Shown: positions 1-9,575, numbered from the stretch's first letter. The stretch: 46,223 bases of DNA from Sedimentisphaerales bacterium (GCA_016927855.1 JAFGLV010000154.1:1-46223), one strand, 5' to 3'. The notes: a model not told the origin generated them from the letters alone. Translations and numbers: made by a program.

Positions 1-82
1 CAACGCAATGTCTTTGCGTTCATCCATCAATGCCTCCGCGCCCACTGGACCGGCTCATGCGGCCCAGAATTCCTGTGAACGG

Positions 83-157
83 TTACGCCGCAGCGACCGA
101 GGCCGCGGCGGTCGCCAGAAAATCGCGACGCGACAGATTCGAATGACTCTCCTGCAT
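83..157 (-). pseudogene. Truncated Tat signal-peptide leader (24 codons)
   Basis: A 24-codon reading frame has a good ribosome-binding site (GAAGGAG) before its ATG. It encodes a textbook twin-arginine signal, with SRRDFL followed by an Ala-rich hydrophobic stretch, and then meets a TAA. Tat signals of this form normally begin secreted planctomycete enzymes of several hundred residues, so this is probably the front of a gene broken by a frameshift or stop. The frames beyond the stop give nothing recognisable before the window edge. A separate ATG preceded by GGAGG near position 34 on the same strand could begin another gene that leaves the window. A sequencing error or a real short leader peptide cannot be excluded. 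Confidence 0.35.
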
Positions 158-305
158 CTCCACACTCCTTCACCTCGTTCGATACGCAACCGGCGTGAGT
201 CAACGCCGGGGTTATACCGCACTGCGGTCCCAGTCTAGCGCGGAAATGGCCGCAACACAAGTGACAATCCCCCGCGTCGGGCGCATCTTCTCCAAAACAT
301 CTTTC

Positions 306-334
306 TTGACAAGCCGTCACTGGCGCAGTTACCT
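306..334 (+). promoter_or_regulatory. Possible promoter upstream of pseudopilin gene
   Basis: A consensus -35 box TTGACA (306-311) is followed after 17 nt by TTACCT (329-334), a poor -10 box. It lies about 80 nt upstream of the pseudopilin gene. Apart from this I see nothing definite between the truncated Tat leader and that gene. Confidence 0.25.
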
Positions 335-415
335 ACCATTGACACTCCACCATGAGTGCTGCGGAAACATGCATAGCGGTGGCTGAGAACCCCCGGGCAC
401 GTCCGGGCCAAGAGG

Positions 416-1372
416 ATGTCTGGGAATATGAGGCGCGAATCAGGATATGTTCGTCTTCGCCTGTCAACTCGAGCCTTTACTCTAATCGAGCTGCTGGTGG
501 TCCTTTCGATCATCGCGGTGCTGACGGGCATCCTGCTGCCGGTGGTGGTCAGGGCGCGCGAGACGGCGCGCAGTGTCGTGTGCACGGCAAACCTCAGGCG
601 TCTGGCCGTGGCCGGGAGCCTGTACCTCGATGAAAACGATGGGATGTTTCCCCCCGATCGGCTGAAATCGGCTTCGCCTACCGGCACGGAGGACTACGTG
701 AACGAGTATGGCCGGCGCCAGCCGCGCTGGCAATGGTTCTTCAGCCGCGGCGTGGGACCGGTCATCGATCCGAGCCCCTATGTCAAAAAGCCGGGCGACA
801 CCTTCTGGGACACCGAAACCGTAATCATGACCAACGACTACTTCGTCTGCCCATCCTTCCATGACAGGTTCTTCGACAGGCGTGACGAGCGCAACGGTTC
901 CTACGGCTACAACTATCAGTACCTGGGCAACTCCCGGGTAAGAGACGGCCGATTTGAGAATTTCCCGGTGCACATCTCGAAGATTCGCCGGCCGAGCGAA
1001 ACGGTGATCATCGCCGACAGCCGGGGCGCGCCGGGCGAGCTCGACCCGGCCACCGATTCCGCCTCGCCAACCGAGCTTCCCGATCCGGGCGTCACCGACC
1101 ATGGCATCCACTCTTACAAGCTGGATCCCCCCAGGCTGGCGCGCAGCACGGGAGCGGTAGAGTTCTGCTGGCGCTTCGGCTCCCAACTGTGGATGCAGCA
1201 CTCGCCGGCAGAAGCCCGACACCTGGGAAAGACCTGTGCGTCTTTCGTTGACGGACACGCCGAAAAGACAACGCTGGAAAAACTGGGCTATAGCCTCGAT
1301 TCAGAGGGCAAGGTTGTGGCTGATGTCGGCAGCAACCGCTTGTGGAGCGGTACCGGGCGAGACGAGCCGTGA
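416..1372 (+). CDS. Prepilin-type N-terminal cleavage/methylation protein with H-X9-DG tail
   Basis: This is a 318-residue exported pseudopilin-like protein. The N-terminus has a short basic leader and then the type IV prepilin signature, with FTLIE starting at about residue 21 (conserved Glu at +5 of the mature protein) and a hydrophobic helix to about residue 45. The C-terminal part carries the planctomycete-associated H-X9-DG signature (His269, Asp279-Gly280). Members of this very expanded family are thought to be processed by a prepilin peptidase and displayed at the envelope; individual functions are unknown. The middle is rich in aromatic residues and resembles no enzyme I know. ATG at 428 is an alternative start, and neither start has an ideally spaced ribosome-binding site. 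Confidence 0.88.
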   Translation: MSGNMRRESGYVRLRLSTRAFTLIELLVVLSIIAVLTGILLPVVVRARETARSVVCTANLRRLAVAGSLYLDENDGMFPPDRLKSASPTGTEDYVNEYGRRQPRWQWFFSRGVGPVIDPSPYVKKPGDTFWDTETVIMTNDYFVCPSFHDRFFDRRDERNGSYGYNYQYLGNSRVRDGRFENFPVHISKIRRPSETVIIADSRGAPGELDPATDSASPTELPDPGVTDHGIHSYKLDPPRLARSTGAVEFCWRFGSQLWMQHSPAEARHLGKTCASFVDGHAEKTTLEKLGYSLDSEGKVVADVGSNRLWSGTGRDEP

Positions 1373-1386
1373 CTGCCAGCGAGATC

Positions 1387-1461
1387 GTAGGATGGGCAAC
1401 TGGTTGCCCATGCGGAGCGCGGCGTCTCGAGTCAGCATGGGCAACGAGTTGCCCATCCTAC
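1387..1461. repeat. REPIN-like palindromic repeat (GTAGGATGGGC family, copy 1)
   Basis: This 75-bp unit begins GTAGGATGGGC and ends with the reverse complement GCCCATCCTAC. It contains two hairpins (GGGCAAC/GTTGCCC twice) in mirrored orientation. The same architecture recurs at 15370-15440. It lies between two convergent genes. Confidence 0.8.
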
Positions 1462-1465
1462 GTGC

Positions 1466-3031
1466 TCATTCCGAGGTCTTGGCTGCTTCACGCACGCCGC
1501 GACCGATGGCACACAGGTTGGGCACTTTCATTTCTTCGTATTCGCGCGAGACGACGATGCCGGTGACGCCGGCGCGGAAGGCGTTCAGCGTAGCCTGATA
1601 AACCTTCTCGGGATCTTCGGGCGGGCTCCCAGGGACGTCGATGCCGATCCCGGCGTAGATTTTCGTCTTGCCGTTCGCCGATGCGACGCTGCGCTTGGTC
1701 TCGCGGTAGACGTAGTCGGGCGAGAACCCCTCCCGGCGCAGGTCCTCGACCGAGGGCTCGACGTTCTTGTCGTAGCCCATCAAGTCGTAGTAGATCTCCA
1801 GCGATTGCCTGAGCGAGAGTTCGCGCAGGATCGTATTCTGGAAGCGGCGCAGATACCACGAATAGATGCGGCCGCCGAGGACGGCATGATAGAGGATGAG
1901 CTTGATGAAGTCGGAGTACGGCGCCATTTCCTCATAGCTCATCTCCGCGCGATAGACGATGTCCCAGCTCGATGGCTGGTGATCGACGTGCCAGCCAACG
2001 TCGGCGGCGGGCTTGACGGCCTTGATGGCATCATACATCGCCTTGTGGACAGCCTCGCGCGAGAGACGATACTGGTATTCCCACGAGAGGATTTCGGGGT
2101 ATCGGATGAGGTGGCGGAGGAAGATGGTGAAGACACCCTCGGCGGGCACTTCGCGCTCGTCAGCGAGCCGGCGGACGTATTCGAAGAGCTTCGTGTAGCC
2201 TTCCTTTGCGCGGCCGGCGTCGATGTTCGCCGCTTGGCCCCGCGCGATGCAATGCTCGCAGAAGCACGTCGGCGGGTCGTCGTTCCAGGGCAGGATGACG
2301 TTCATGAGCGGGCCCATGCGCTCGGCGCCCCACTGGAAACCGTCGAGGTCGTAATGGCCGAACATATCGCTCGCGACGGCAGACCAGAAGTTGCGGTAGT
2401 CGGGGTGCGACCAGCAGGCGTAGCGGCCGCGATTGCCGTAGACGTCGATCGTGCGCACTTCGTCGAAGTTCTCAATATGACGGCCCGCGGCCTCCAGGAT
2501 GCGTGCGTAGACTTTCATCTTGCGCGCTCGGCAGGGCTCGACAATCTCGGTGAACAGATCGCGGTCAGCGAACTCAAGTTCAGAGTCGGTGGAGCGGACA
2601 CGCAGCCGCGTGTTGCGGAAGTATTCATCATGGTGGCGTACCCAGATGCTGGGGACGCGGTTGCGGAAGTCACGCGGCGGCTTGCCGTGGTCGGTGGCGA
2701 GGTCGCGCAGCGGCTTGCCGAGTGTGCTAGTGTGAAAGGCGTGGCTATAGACAAACACCGCGTTAACTGCCGCGGTCTCTTTGATCAGATCCAGGCACGG
2801 TTCGATGCCTTCGTCGAGCATCGTGTGTGGACTCATCTGAATACCGACAAAGGGTGTGTTAGGATGATTGCCGCTCTGTCCGGCAGCGTTTGCAGCCTGA
2901 TTGGCATTCGCCGGTTCCATCCTGCCCAAGCTCACCTCGGCCGCAGCGAGCATGCCGACGACTTGTTGGATGAAATCACGCCGACCTATCGCTTGCTCTT
3001 TAGGCAATTCAGAATTCACTGTCCTCTTCAC
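1466..3031 (-). CDS. Tat-exported glycoside-hydrolase-like (TIM-barrel) protein
   Basis: A protein of about 521 residues. The start is placed at GTG 3031 because GAGAAGG precedes it at proper spacing; an in-frame GTG at 3055 is an alternative. The N-terminus carries a twin-arginine motif (GRRDF, about residues 16-20) and a hydrophobic Ala-rich stretch, so export by Tat is expected. The body resembles the putative glycosidase group in which a TIM barrel carries a CFCEHC-type cysteine cluster after a DGFQWGAE-type strand. Conserved acidic residues in that strand and later barrel strands fit hydrolase chemistry. The substrate is unknown. It is convergent with the pseudopilin gene. Confidence 0.65.
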   Translation of the reverse strand: MKRTVNSELPKEQAIGRRDFIQQVVGMLAAAEVSLGRMEPANANQAANAAGQSGNHPNTPFVGIQMSPHTMLDEGIEPCLDLIKETAAVNAVFVYSHAFHTSTLGKPLRDLATDHGKPPRDFRNRVPSIWVRHHDEYFRNTRLRVRSTDSELEFADRDLFTEIVEPCRARKMKVYARILEAAGRHIENFDEVRTIDVYGNRGRYACWSHPDYRNFWSAVASDMFGHYDLDGFQWGAERMGPLMNVILPWNDDPPTCFCEHCIARGQAANIDAGRAKEGYTKLFEYVRRLADEREVPAEGVFTIFLRHLIRYPEILSWEYQYRLSREAVHKAMYDAIKAVKPAADVGWHVDHQPSSWDIVYRAEMSYEEMAPYSDFIKLILYHAVLGGRIYSWYLRRFQNTILRELSLRQSLEIYYDLMGYDKNVEPSVEDLRREGFSPDYVYRETKRSVASANGKTKIYAGIGIDVPGSPPEDPEKVYQATLNAFRAGVTGIVVSREYEEMKVPNLCAIGRGVREAAKTSE

Positions 3032-3105
3032 AGGTATGCCCTTCTCTGAACCCACATTCCATGTTTAGAACCTCTAACAGAATAATCTGTCGCGCTACGG
3101 ACGTT

Positions 3106-3157
3106 GTAGGGGCAACCCTCTGTGGTTGCGCTGGGCAGGCACGCGGGCCTGCCCCTA
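3106..3157. repeat. REPIN-like palindromic repeat (GTAGGGGC type)
   Basis: A 52-bp repeat starting GTAGGGGC and ending GCCCCTAC. It has two internal hairpins (GGGCAACC/GGTTGC and GGGCAGGC/GCCTGCCC). It lies in the roughly 500-bp gene-free stretch 3056-3546, which otherwise holds only a promoter near its right end. Confidence 0.7.
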
Positions 3158-3429
3158 CCTATCCACCGGTCATTCTGTCAGGCGCTCTTAAGGCCTGACC
3201 GTATACCTTCAGCCAATGTGGGCTCTCTATATAGGCCGGACTTGGTGCGTCTGTCAAGTAACGATAGGACCACCTGAGCCACTGGGTGCACGACAAGATT
3301 GTGGCGACCCCCACAAATGGCACGCCGTGTGGCAGCCTCAAGTCCGACAGGACTTGGGGATGGTCCCGTCGATCGGGAGTCCTCGCGGTCGGCCGACCAA
3401 CCCGTCGGGTCTCTTCGCGACAATTCCGC

Positions 3430-3458
3430 TTGTATTTACGAGGGTGTGTCCCTACAAT
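3430..3458 (+). promoter_or_regulatory. Sigma-70-like promoter
   Basis: TTGTAT (3430-3435), a 17-nt spacer and TACAAT (3453-3458) form a good vegetative promoter about 90 nt upstream of the secreted-protein gene at 3547. Confidence 0.5.
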
Positions 3459-3546
3459 AGAGCTATGGATGTAGAGACTGTGGGTGACTAAGCGACGGAT
3501 GCGAGTAAGGTGGGGAGTCTTATGACACGCGCTAGGAGGAGAGACG

Positions 3547-4272
3547 ATGACATCACCGGCATTGACAAGCAAGACGTCCCTATTGATCATGACAGCGACT
3601 CTGTTGGTCAGTGCGGCGTGGACTCCGGCCGAGCGCAACGACATGGATGCTGTCCGTAAGGCGATGCTGGCCCGGTGGGAGGGTCTGCGAGGCGTTGTCG
3701 CGAAGTACGATCGTGAGGAATGCTATACCCCGACAGAAGCTGCCTTGGAACTGGAAGGGACCAGCGATAGACATGGGACGATCATGGTCCCAGTAGGTTC
3801 TGAGTTCTCGGTCGAGGAATTCCGGTACCTCGACGGCAGGCTCTACTTCGAGAAGTCAACCACCGAGCAGACGATCCAAAGCTGGAAAGACCGGGGAGTG
3901 GCCATCCCGGAGTTAGACATCATCGTCTACGCGTTGGACCCGGATCTGGGATATGGCCTCGTATCGTATGCACTCCTGAAGGCGTCGACCGGCGATCTGG
4001 TCATCCAGATCACCAACAGCGAGTTCGTCGAGTGCAACGAGTACATGCTGCCCAGGAGGATCGTGAGAGAGCAGTTCAGCTATGGCGACGGCGAGCCGAA
4101 AAGGACACAGACCTCGCGGATCCACGTGCGCCAATACGCCGTGAACTCACCCGACAACACGCCCGAGAAGTACCGGATACTCTGGCCGGCCGGGACCAGA
4201 ATCCTGGACGACCGGTCGGGCAAGCGCTTCCGCGCCCGGCCCGATGGAACGCTGGAGCCGAGAAACAGATAG
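3547..4272 (+). CDS. Secreted protein of unknown function
   Basis: A 241-residue protein with a classical Sec signal peptide (hydrophobic core about residues 12-24). Translation starts from a strong AGGAGG site. The mature part is mostly beta-strand in appearance, with scattered Trp and Tyr, no cysteine pair and no catalytic motif I can name. Its size and layout are reminiscent of LolA-like outer-membrane-lipoprotein-sorting folds common in planctomycetes, but I cannot confirm that by eye. A plausible promoter lies at 3430-3458. The next gene on the same strand is a GH76 enzyme, so an envelope or periplasmic role is likely. Confidence 0.7.
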   Translation: MTSPALTSKTSLLIMTATLLVSAAWTPAERNDMDAVRKAMLARWEGLRGVVAKYDREECYTPTEAALELEGTSDRHGTIMVPVGSEFSVEEFRYLDGRLYFEKSTTEQTIQSWKDRGVAIPELDIIVYALDPDLGYGLVSYALLKASTGDLVIQITNSEFVECNEYMLPRRIVREQFSYGDGEPKRTQTSRIHVRQYAVNSPDNTPEKYRILWPAGTRILDDRSGKRFRARPDGTLEPRNR

Positions 4273-4344
4273 GCAAACGACGTGCGGCGGCTATAATGAG
4301 GCGCACTGTAGACTACCTTGAAATGCCACCGGGGACCGGGAGAT

Positions 4345-5397
4345 ATGCTGAGTATGCGTTTGGAATTGATGTTGGTGTTGGCGGTGAGCGGCGCCGCGAC
4401 AGGTGTTTCGACCGAAGAAGCGAAAGATGCTATGGTTGCGCTCAATCGCGCGTATTGGGATGGGACGCGGCACTACTTCCGCAAGACGCCGGAGGCGGAC
4501 GGTGCTCGTCTGGATTTCTGGATGACGGCGCACGTGTGGGAGTGCGTGATGGACGCCTGCGAGCGTCACGGTGCGCCCGAGTTCAAAGAGCAGATCGGAC
4601 AGGTCTACGACGGCTTCCTCGAGGCGCATCCCGACTGGCGCACGAATCCCTACAACGATGACGTGATGTGGTGGACCATCGCCGGCGCGCGTGCGTCTCG
4701 CATTACCGGAGAGGACCGCTACCTGACCAAGGCAAAATCCGAATTCGATCGGGTCTGGACACAGGAGGTCAATGCCACGCTGAACGGCGGCATGTGGTGG
4801 CGCAGCGATTCGCACCGGTCCAAGAACGCCTGCGTCAACGGTCCGGCCGTGATCACGGCGATGGAACTGGCCTGGGCTTTGAAAGACGAATCCTACGCCG
4901 CCAAGGCCCGCGAACTGTACGCCTGGGAGCGCGCCACTCTGTTCGACCCCAACACCGGCGCGGTCTACGACAACATCAGTACCCGGGGTCGAGTCAGCCG
5001 GCGGCTGTTCACCTACAACCAGGGCACGTTCATCGGTGCGGCGGTGCGCCTGTACCGCTGGTCCGGCGACGCATGCTACCTTGCCGACGCGAACCTGGCG
5101 GCAGACTGCATGAGGCAGCGTCTCTGCGACCCGAACGGCATCCTGAAAAGCGAAGGCCAAGGCGACGGCGGCACGTTCAAGCTCATCGGCGCACGTTACC
5201 TCGTAGAACTGGCTCAGGCCACGCAGCGTCAGGACCTACTCGATTGGCTGGGAAAGAACGCCGAGACCGCCTGGAGCAACCGCCGCAGGAGTGACAACAT
5301 CATGGGCTTCGACTGGTCCCGACCGGTCAGAGACGACCAGATCATCCAATGCCAGACCGCCGCCGCACCGGTGGTCTTGCTGAACCTGCTCAGGTGA
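4345..5397 (+). CDS. Glycoside hydrolase family 76 (alpha-1,6-mannanase-like)
   Basis: A protein of about 350 residues. It starts at ATG 4345 behind GGGAG; an upstream in-frame ATG (4318) lacks a site. A short N-terminal hydrophobic segment (about residues 3-19) suggests export. The rest matches the GH76 (alpha/alpha)6 barrel. The paired catalytic aspartates of NPYNDDVMWW are Asp105-Asp106, and later come the family-typical NGGMWWR and KNACVN segments and a TYNQGTFIGA helix. GH76 enzymes hydrolyse alpha-1,6-mannan backbones, so this cell probably degrades mannan-type polysaccharide. Confidence 0.85.
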   Translation: MLSMRLELMLVLAVSGAATGVSTEEAKDAMVALNRAYWDGTRHYFRKTPEADGARLDFWMTAHVWECVMDACERHGAPEFKEQIGQVYDGFLEAHPDWRTNPYNDDVMWWTIAGARASRITGEDRYLTKAKSEFDRVWTQEVNATLNGGMWWRSDSHRSKNACVNGPAVITAMELAWALKDESYAAKARELYAWERATLFDPNTGAVYDNISTRGRVSRRLFTYNQGTFIGAAVRLYRWSGDACYLADANLAADCMRQRLCDPNGILKSEGQGDGGTFKLIGARYLVELAQATQRQDLLDWLGKNAETAWSNRRRSDNIMGFDWSRPVRDDQIIQCQTAAAPVVLLNLLR

Positions 5398-5562
5398 CTT
5401 CTCGCACGAGTGAAAGAGCCCATATCAACGTGCGAAGGGCGCCAATAGGGGGTCGTGACGGCTACCGCTCGCCTCCGCGGGGAACAAGGATGGCGTGCGA
5501 CATACACGCTGCCCGATTACCTCCCTTCCCGGTGTCAACCCAATTCACCTCCGGCCGGAGGG

Positions 5563-7227
5563 TCAGCGGCGAAATGGAGGTGGATCGGTCCACTCCAAGG
5601 GACGGCGCGGAGCAGAGAACTCTTGCCCGGCATCCGTCGGGCGGGCCAGCTTGCCCGTATAGGCAAGGGTCAGGACATCACGACCGTCCTTGACGACTCG
5701 GCCTTGCCAGAGGAGTTGGTAGGCGTTGGTGATTCGCACGACGTTGCCATAGGTGCCGGTTGGCATATCGCGACGGTAACAGACATAGTCCGTTTCGAGT
5801 TGCGAACCGGCAGGAACGGGCAGCTCAACGGTCTGTTCAAGGGGGTCCTTTCTCCGACCGTTCACATAGCGCAGATCCGTCCAGCCGACGGTAAAACGCA
5901 AAGTCCCCTCTGCAATCTCAGGCTCGAAGACCTTGAGCATCAGGTGGCCGGTTGCCGTATCGGTCGCTGGCGCAACACCGTAACGGTCGATGCGGCCGTC
6001 GACAATCGTGTACCAGCCGTGAACGAAGGTCGAGGGCCCGTAGCACACCAGGTCTCGATAGTCCAGACGACCCAGCATTGGCGCCGGCTCGATTGGCCTG
6101 GCCCGGGCCAGATCGAGAACATACCCGTAATAGGCATCGTACGGGTCGCCCCGTTTGCTCATGCCGACTCTGACAGCGTCGATGATCTGCTCGTCCACTG
6201 GGCCGGGCAATTCGTCCCAGTGATTGATATATGCCCTTACCAGCTTATAGGCCAGTTCGCCCCGGTTGGCCGCAAGCACTTCGGCAATGGCAGGCACGGC
6301 GATGTCCCCCATTCGGATCAGCGTCCAGGCACTGTCCTCATCCGTAAAGGGCAACTCGCCAGCTCTCACCAACTCATCAATGTATTCGGGCCGACCGATA
6401 TCGCCCAGTGCCGTCACAGCAGCCCGCCGGACGGAGTCGTTGTCATGGAGGGCCAGAGCAGCGATATCGTTGTATGCAGCCTCCGAGCGCGTATAGGCCA
6501 AGACCTTTATCGCCGCGATTAGTTGATAGCCATCCTTGTCAAGATGCGCCTCGGGAGCAGTCACGTAGCTCAGAAACTCTGGGACGTACCGGCGATAGTC
6601 AACGTCGAACACGGGCGCCATCCGTCCGGTCTCCCCGCGCAAGTGGCCGATCTCGCCGGTCAGGTCCCTGCAGATGTTGAAACGTTCGGACTCATCTGCC
6701 TCCTGCAGCACATATAAGGCTCGCTCCTGGCGGGCTATGGTGCGAATCCACCAGATCAAGGTGCTGTAGGGCTCAGGCTGTTGGCCTTCACACACAATCT
6801 GCCGCGTCTGGCCATCGAAACCCAGCGTGATGGTATAGGTCGTCGGGTGCGTGTGTATGGCTTGCGTTCGGTAGTCGGGATGAGTCAGCCCGCGCGTCTG
6901 CGCCAGAAGACGCTTCAAGCGAGCCATCTTCTCGCTATCGATCGTGTGCTCGTACGTCCTGGCAGGCCAAGGCTCGAAGCCATTGGGCCCAGCGGGCCGA
7001 CCTTCGTTCCGGTAGACGCACGTGCCGTCCGATCTGACGACCAGGTTCTCGGTCTCCTGCTGGGGCGACCAAAATGGCTCGCTTCGGCATTCGAAGGTGT
7101 CAAAATCCATCCCTTGCGGCTGGCCGGAATACAGGAAAGCCGAGCCAACAGCCAATAGCAGTAGCACGCTCGAGAGAGCGTAACGGGCGTACCGCAAGAG
7201 TCTTGCACGTATCCAGTTTGTTGCCAT
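5563..7227 (-). CDS. Membrane-anchored protein with HEAT-like repeats
   Basis: A protein of about 554 residues. The start is chosen at ATG 7227, behind GGAGG; an ORF extension upstream has no support. A single transmembrane segment lies at about residues 15-33, with basic residues before it, so the bulk is probably extracytoplasmic. The middle (roughly residues 220-330) contains alpha-helical repeats of HEAT/PBS-lyase type (SVRRAAVTALGDIG is diagnostic). The C-terminal third is a beta-rich domain of unknown type. No catalytic residues are evident. HEAT repeats usually act as protein-binding scaffolds. Confidence 0.7.
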   Translation of the reverse strand: MATNWIRARLLRYARYALSSVLLLLAVGSAFLYSGQPQGMDFDTFECRSEPFWSPQQETENLVVRSDGTCVYRNEGRPAGPNGFEPWPARTYEHTIDSEKMARLKRLLAQTRGLTHPDYRTQAIHTHPTTYTITLGFDGQTRQIVCEGQQPEPYSTLIWWIRTIARQERALYVLQEADESERFNICRDLTGEIGHLRGETGRMAPVFDVDYRRYVPEFLSYVTAPEAHLDKDGYQLIAAIKVLAYTRSEAAYNDIAALALHDNDSVRRAAVTALGDIGRPEYIDELVRAGELPFTDEDSAWTLIRMGDIAVPAIAEVLAANRGELAYKLVRAYINHWDELPGPVDEQIIDAVRVGMSKRGDPYDAYYGYVLDLARARPIEPAPMLGRLDYRDLVCYGPSTFVHGWYTIVDGRIDRYGVAPATDTATGHLMLKVFEPEIAEGTLRFTVGWTDLRYVNGRRKDPLEQTVELPVPAGSQLETDYVCYRRDMPTGTYGNVVRITNAYQLLWQGRVVKDGRDVLTLAYTGKLARPTDAGQEFSAPRRPLEWTDPPPFRR

Positions 7228-7461
7228 CGTCGTCTGCCTCCGCATCCATCTCTCAGCAACGCCGCGAACCACCACGCACTCCGCGTCTGGATACTATATT
7301 AGACGATGGCTGAGGGGGGACGTGAAGAAGAAATCCGAAAACCGCCACGTGATGACGCCCCGGGCGCAATCGGCATGGCGGGCTCGCCTGCAGCCAAGAG
7401 ACTCGATCCTGGCCGCGACGGGACTGGTCCTGTGAAACAAGGCGGATTCTCGAAGGCGAAG

Positions 7462-8526
7462 CTATGGCTTGACTTTGACACGATTGCCTTCGATGTGGAG
7501 GCGGCCTTCGGCGAACAGGTGAATCGCTTGGGGATAGGCCAGGCACTCCTGCTCGAAGACGCGGGCGGCGAGCGTGTCCGGCGTGTCGTCATCCTCGACG
7601 GGGCAGGTGCGCTGGACGATGATCGGTCCGGCGTCGTACTCGTTGGTGCAGAAATGCACGGTGCAACCGCTGACCTTGCAGCCGGCCGCGAGCACTGCCT
7701 CGTGGACGTGGTGGCCCCACATGCCCTGGCCACCGAAGGCCGGCAGCAAGGCGGGATGAATGTTCATGACGCGATTAGTGTACTGCGGTGGGATCCTCCA
7801 GAGGCACAGCCAGCCGCCCTGGACGACCAGGTCGACCTCGGCACCGGCCAGCTCGCGGACCAGCGCCTCGCTGAATGCATCGACATCAGGGTGGTCCTTG
7901 GTGCGAATGACCTTGACGGGAAGACCGGCATCCTCGGCGCGCTGGACGCCGGCGACGGTGGAACGCGAGCTGATGACGGTGACGATCTGGGCGTTCAGAC
8001 GCTTGCCCTTGATCTCGTCGAGGATGTTGGTCATGGTGCGACCGCCACCACTGATGAGCACGCCCAGCCGCAGCTTCTTCTGTTGGGCGGACGTTGCCGG
8101 CGCGGGTGTCTCGTCGATGTCGCGACCGGCGTCGAGGGCCAGGTTGACGAGCCGGTCGGCATCCTTGTTCTGCTCGCGGCGGACGTGCCGTACCCGGCAG
8201 GTGGAGAAGCGCGAAGTCAACTCCCTGACCCGTTCGTAGAGGGGCCTGATCTGCTCGCTCTTGACCTTGTACTGACCGTCGAGCTGCCTGACGACGAGTT
8301 CGCTGTCGCAGAGAACAGTCAAGCTCGCGGCGCCGATCTGCCCGGCGGCTTCGAGGGCCTTTATCAGCGCGGTGTATTCGGCGACATTGTTGGTGGTCTC
8401 GCCCAGGAAGAACGCTTTAGCTACCAGGCGACTGCCTTGCGGATCGTCGATAACGAAACCGGCCGCCGCGGGTCCCGGGTTGCCTCGGCTGCCGCCGTCG
8501 GTGTGAACGATCAGCTCTGCGGCCAC
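7462..8526 (-). CDS. purN: RNase HI fused to phosphoribosylglycinamide formyltransferase (PurN)
   Basis: A 354-residue two-domain protein beginning with GTG behind GGAGG. Residues 1 to about 132 are a compact RNase HI, with catalytic carboxylates in HTDGGSRGNPG, NNVAEYTAL, CDSEL and KDADRLV; it should cleave RNA in RNA:DNA hybrids. After an Ala/Pro linker (about 136-148), the remainder is GAR transformylase, which transfers a formyl group from 10-formyl-THF to GAR in purine synthesis. It has an LISGGG start, the MNIHPALLPAF catalytic Asn/His segment and the YDAGPIIVQ Asp. Both domains look complete. It follows the zinc-ribbon gene by 42 nt, so the two are probably co-transcribed. Confidence 0.92.
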   Translation of the reverse strand: MAAELIVHTDGGSRGNPGPAAAGFVIDDPQGSRLVAKAFFLGETTNNVAEYTALIKALEAAGQIGAASLTVLCDSELVVRQLDGQYKVKSEQIRPLYERVRELTSRFSTCRVRHVRREQNKDADRLVNLALDAGRDIDETPAPATSAQQKKLRLGVLISGGGRTMTNILDEIKGKRLNAQIVTVISSRSTVAGVQRAEDAGLPVKVIRTKDHPDVDAFSEALVRELAGAEVDLVVQGGWLCLWRIPPQYTNRVMNIHPALLPAFGGQGMWGHHVHEAVLAAGCKVSGCTVHFCTNEYDAGPIIVQRTCPVEDDDTPDTLAARVFEQECLAYPQAIHLFAEGRLHIEGNRVKVKP

Positions 8527-8568
8527 AGGTGTTCCTCCGTGATGAAAGCAGCTTTGCCGCGGCGCCGC

Positions 8569-9303
8569 CTAATCGTGCGATTCCGCCAGCACCAGGATGC
8601 GCGTGCAGTTCGGGCAGCGGATGATCTCGTCCCGCGTCATCAGCAGGTTGACCGACTCAGCAGTGATGCCCATGAAGCACCCGCCGCAACTATAGGCGTC
8701 CGAGCGGCCCTCCTGCTCCTCGACCTTCACGACCGCCTCGCCGTCATAGGTCTCAGCCACGCGGTTGAAGATCGCCAGCCGGTCGGCCGGGATGGCCTTG
8801 GCCACCCGATCCCATTCGGCCTGAATCTGGTCGATTTCCGCTTCTTGTTCGCTGGCGGAGGCCTCGGCCTTCTTGCGTGTCTCCTCCAGCACTTGCTTCT
8901 GCTCGTCGATCTGCTTGCGGATCGTCCTGCACTCCTCCTCGTCGGCCTCGATCGCTTTCATCAACTCCAGAATTTGACTTTCGATCTTGGAATTGTCGGC
9001 CTTGGTCGTATTGAGCATCGTCAAGACCGCGGCGTATTCCTTGTTGGTCTTGGCATTGTTCAGCGATCCTCTGAGCTTGTTGACTTCGGCGTCGCGCGCC
9101 TTGAGCTCCAGTTCCAAACGGTCGCACTGGACCTTGGTCAACTGGGTCTCTTCCTTCTTGGCTTCGAGGGCGCTCTGGAGGCTGCGAACCTGGTTCTCTT
9201 GGATGATGACGCTTCTGCGGCTGCGGGCCAGCTTTGCCTTGGCGGCACGGAGGCGGTTTTCTACACTCTGAAGTTTTATCAACCCGTTCAGTACAGGTCC
9301 CAT
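8569..9303 (-). CDS. C4-type zinc-ribbon coiled-coil protein (CT398/Rv2229c-like)
   Basis: A protein of about 244 residues starting at ATG 9303, behind GAGG. Residues 5 to about 180 form a long, charged alpha-helical coiled coil. The C-terminus has a zinc ribbon made of CGGC and CPNC about 28 residues apart. The family is widespread and often sits next to RNase HI genes, as in Mycobacterium Rv2229c-Rv2228c. Its biochemical role is not firmly established, though nucleic-acid or protein bridging has been suggested. It precedes the RNase HI-PurN fusion in an apparent operon. Confidence 0.85.
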   Translation of the reverse strand: MGPVLNGLIKLQSVENRLRAAKAKLARSRRSVIIQENQVRSLQSALEAKKEETQLTKVQCDRLELELKARDAEVNKLRGSLNNAKTNKEYAAVLTMLNTTKADNSKIESQILELMKAIEADEEECRTIRKQIDEQKQVLEETRKKAEASASEQEAEIDQIQAEWDRVAKAIPADRLAIFNRVAETYDGEAVVKVEEQEGRSDAYSCGGCFMGITAESVNLLMTRDEIIRCPNCTRILVLAESHD

Positions 9304-9575
9304 GTATGATCCTCGTGGTTCATACCACAACCTTTGAATCTTTCATTATCTGCGGCCCAGATCGCCCCTGCAACAAAAAACCTGAGCCGCTTCGGACATA
9401 TTTTTTCTCGAGTGGTCGACGCGGGGACCCGGCCCATAATCGTCTGGCCGGCCACGTGGCGGTTGCGACAGGCCGGCGCGTCGCATCCGGACAAAGCAAC
9501 CGGCGGTACCGTGCCGTCTGGAGGCGGTCACGGCCAAGGTTGCTTTTCCTCGGCGGCAAGGTAGAATCGCCTGCC

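Noticed and set aside
1805..3049. 414-codon frame on the plus strand
   Set aside because: Antisense to the Tat-exported glycosidase-like gene, which has a signal peptide and cysteine motif.
7306..9309. 667-codon open frame on the plus strand
   Set aside because: Antisense to both the RNase HI-PurN gene and the zinc-ribbon gene, with no recognised domain.
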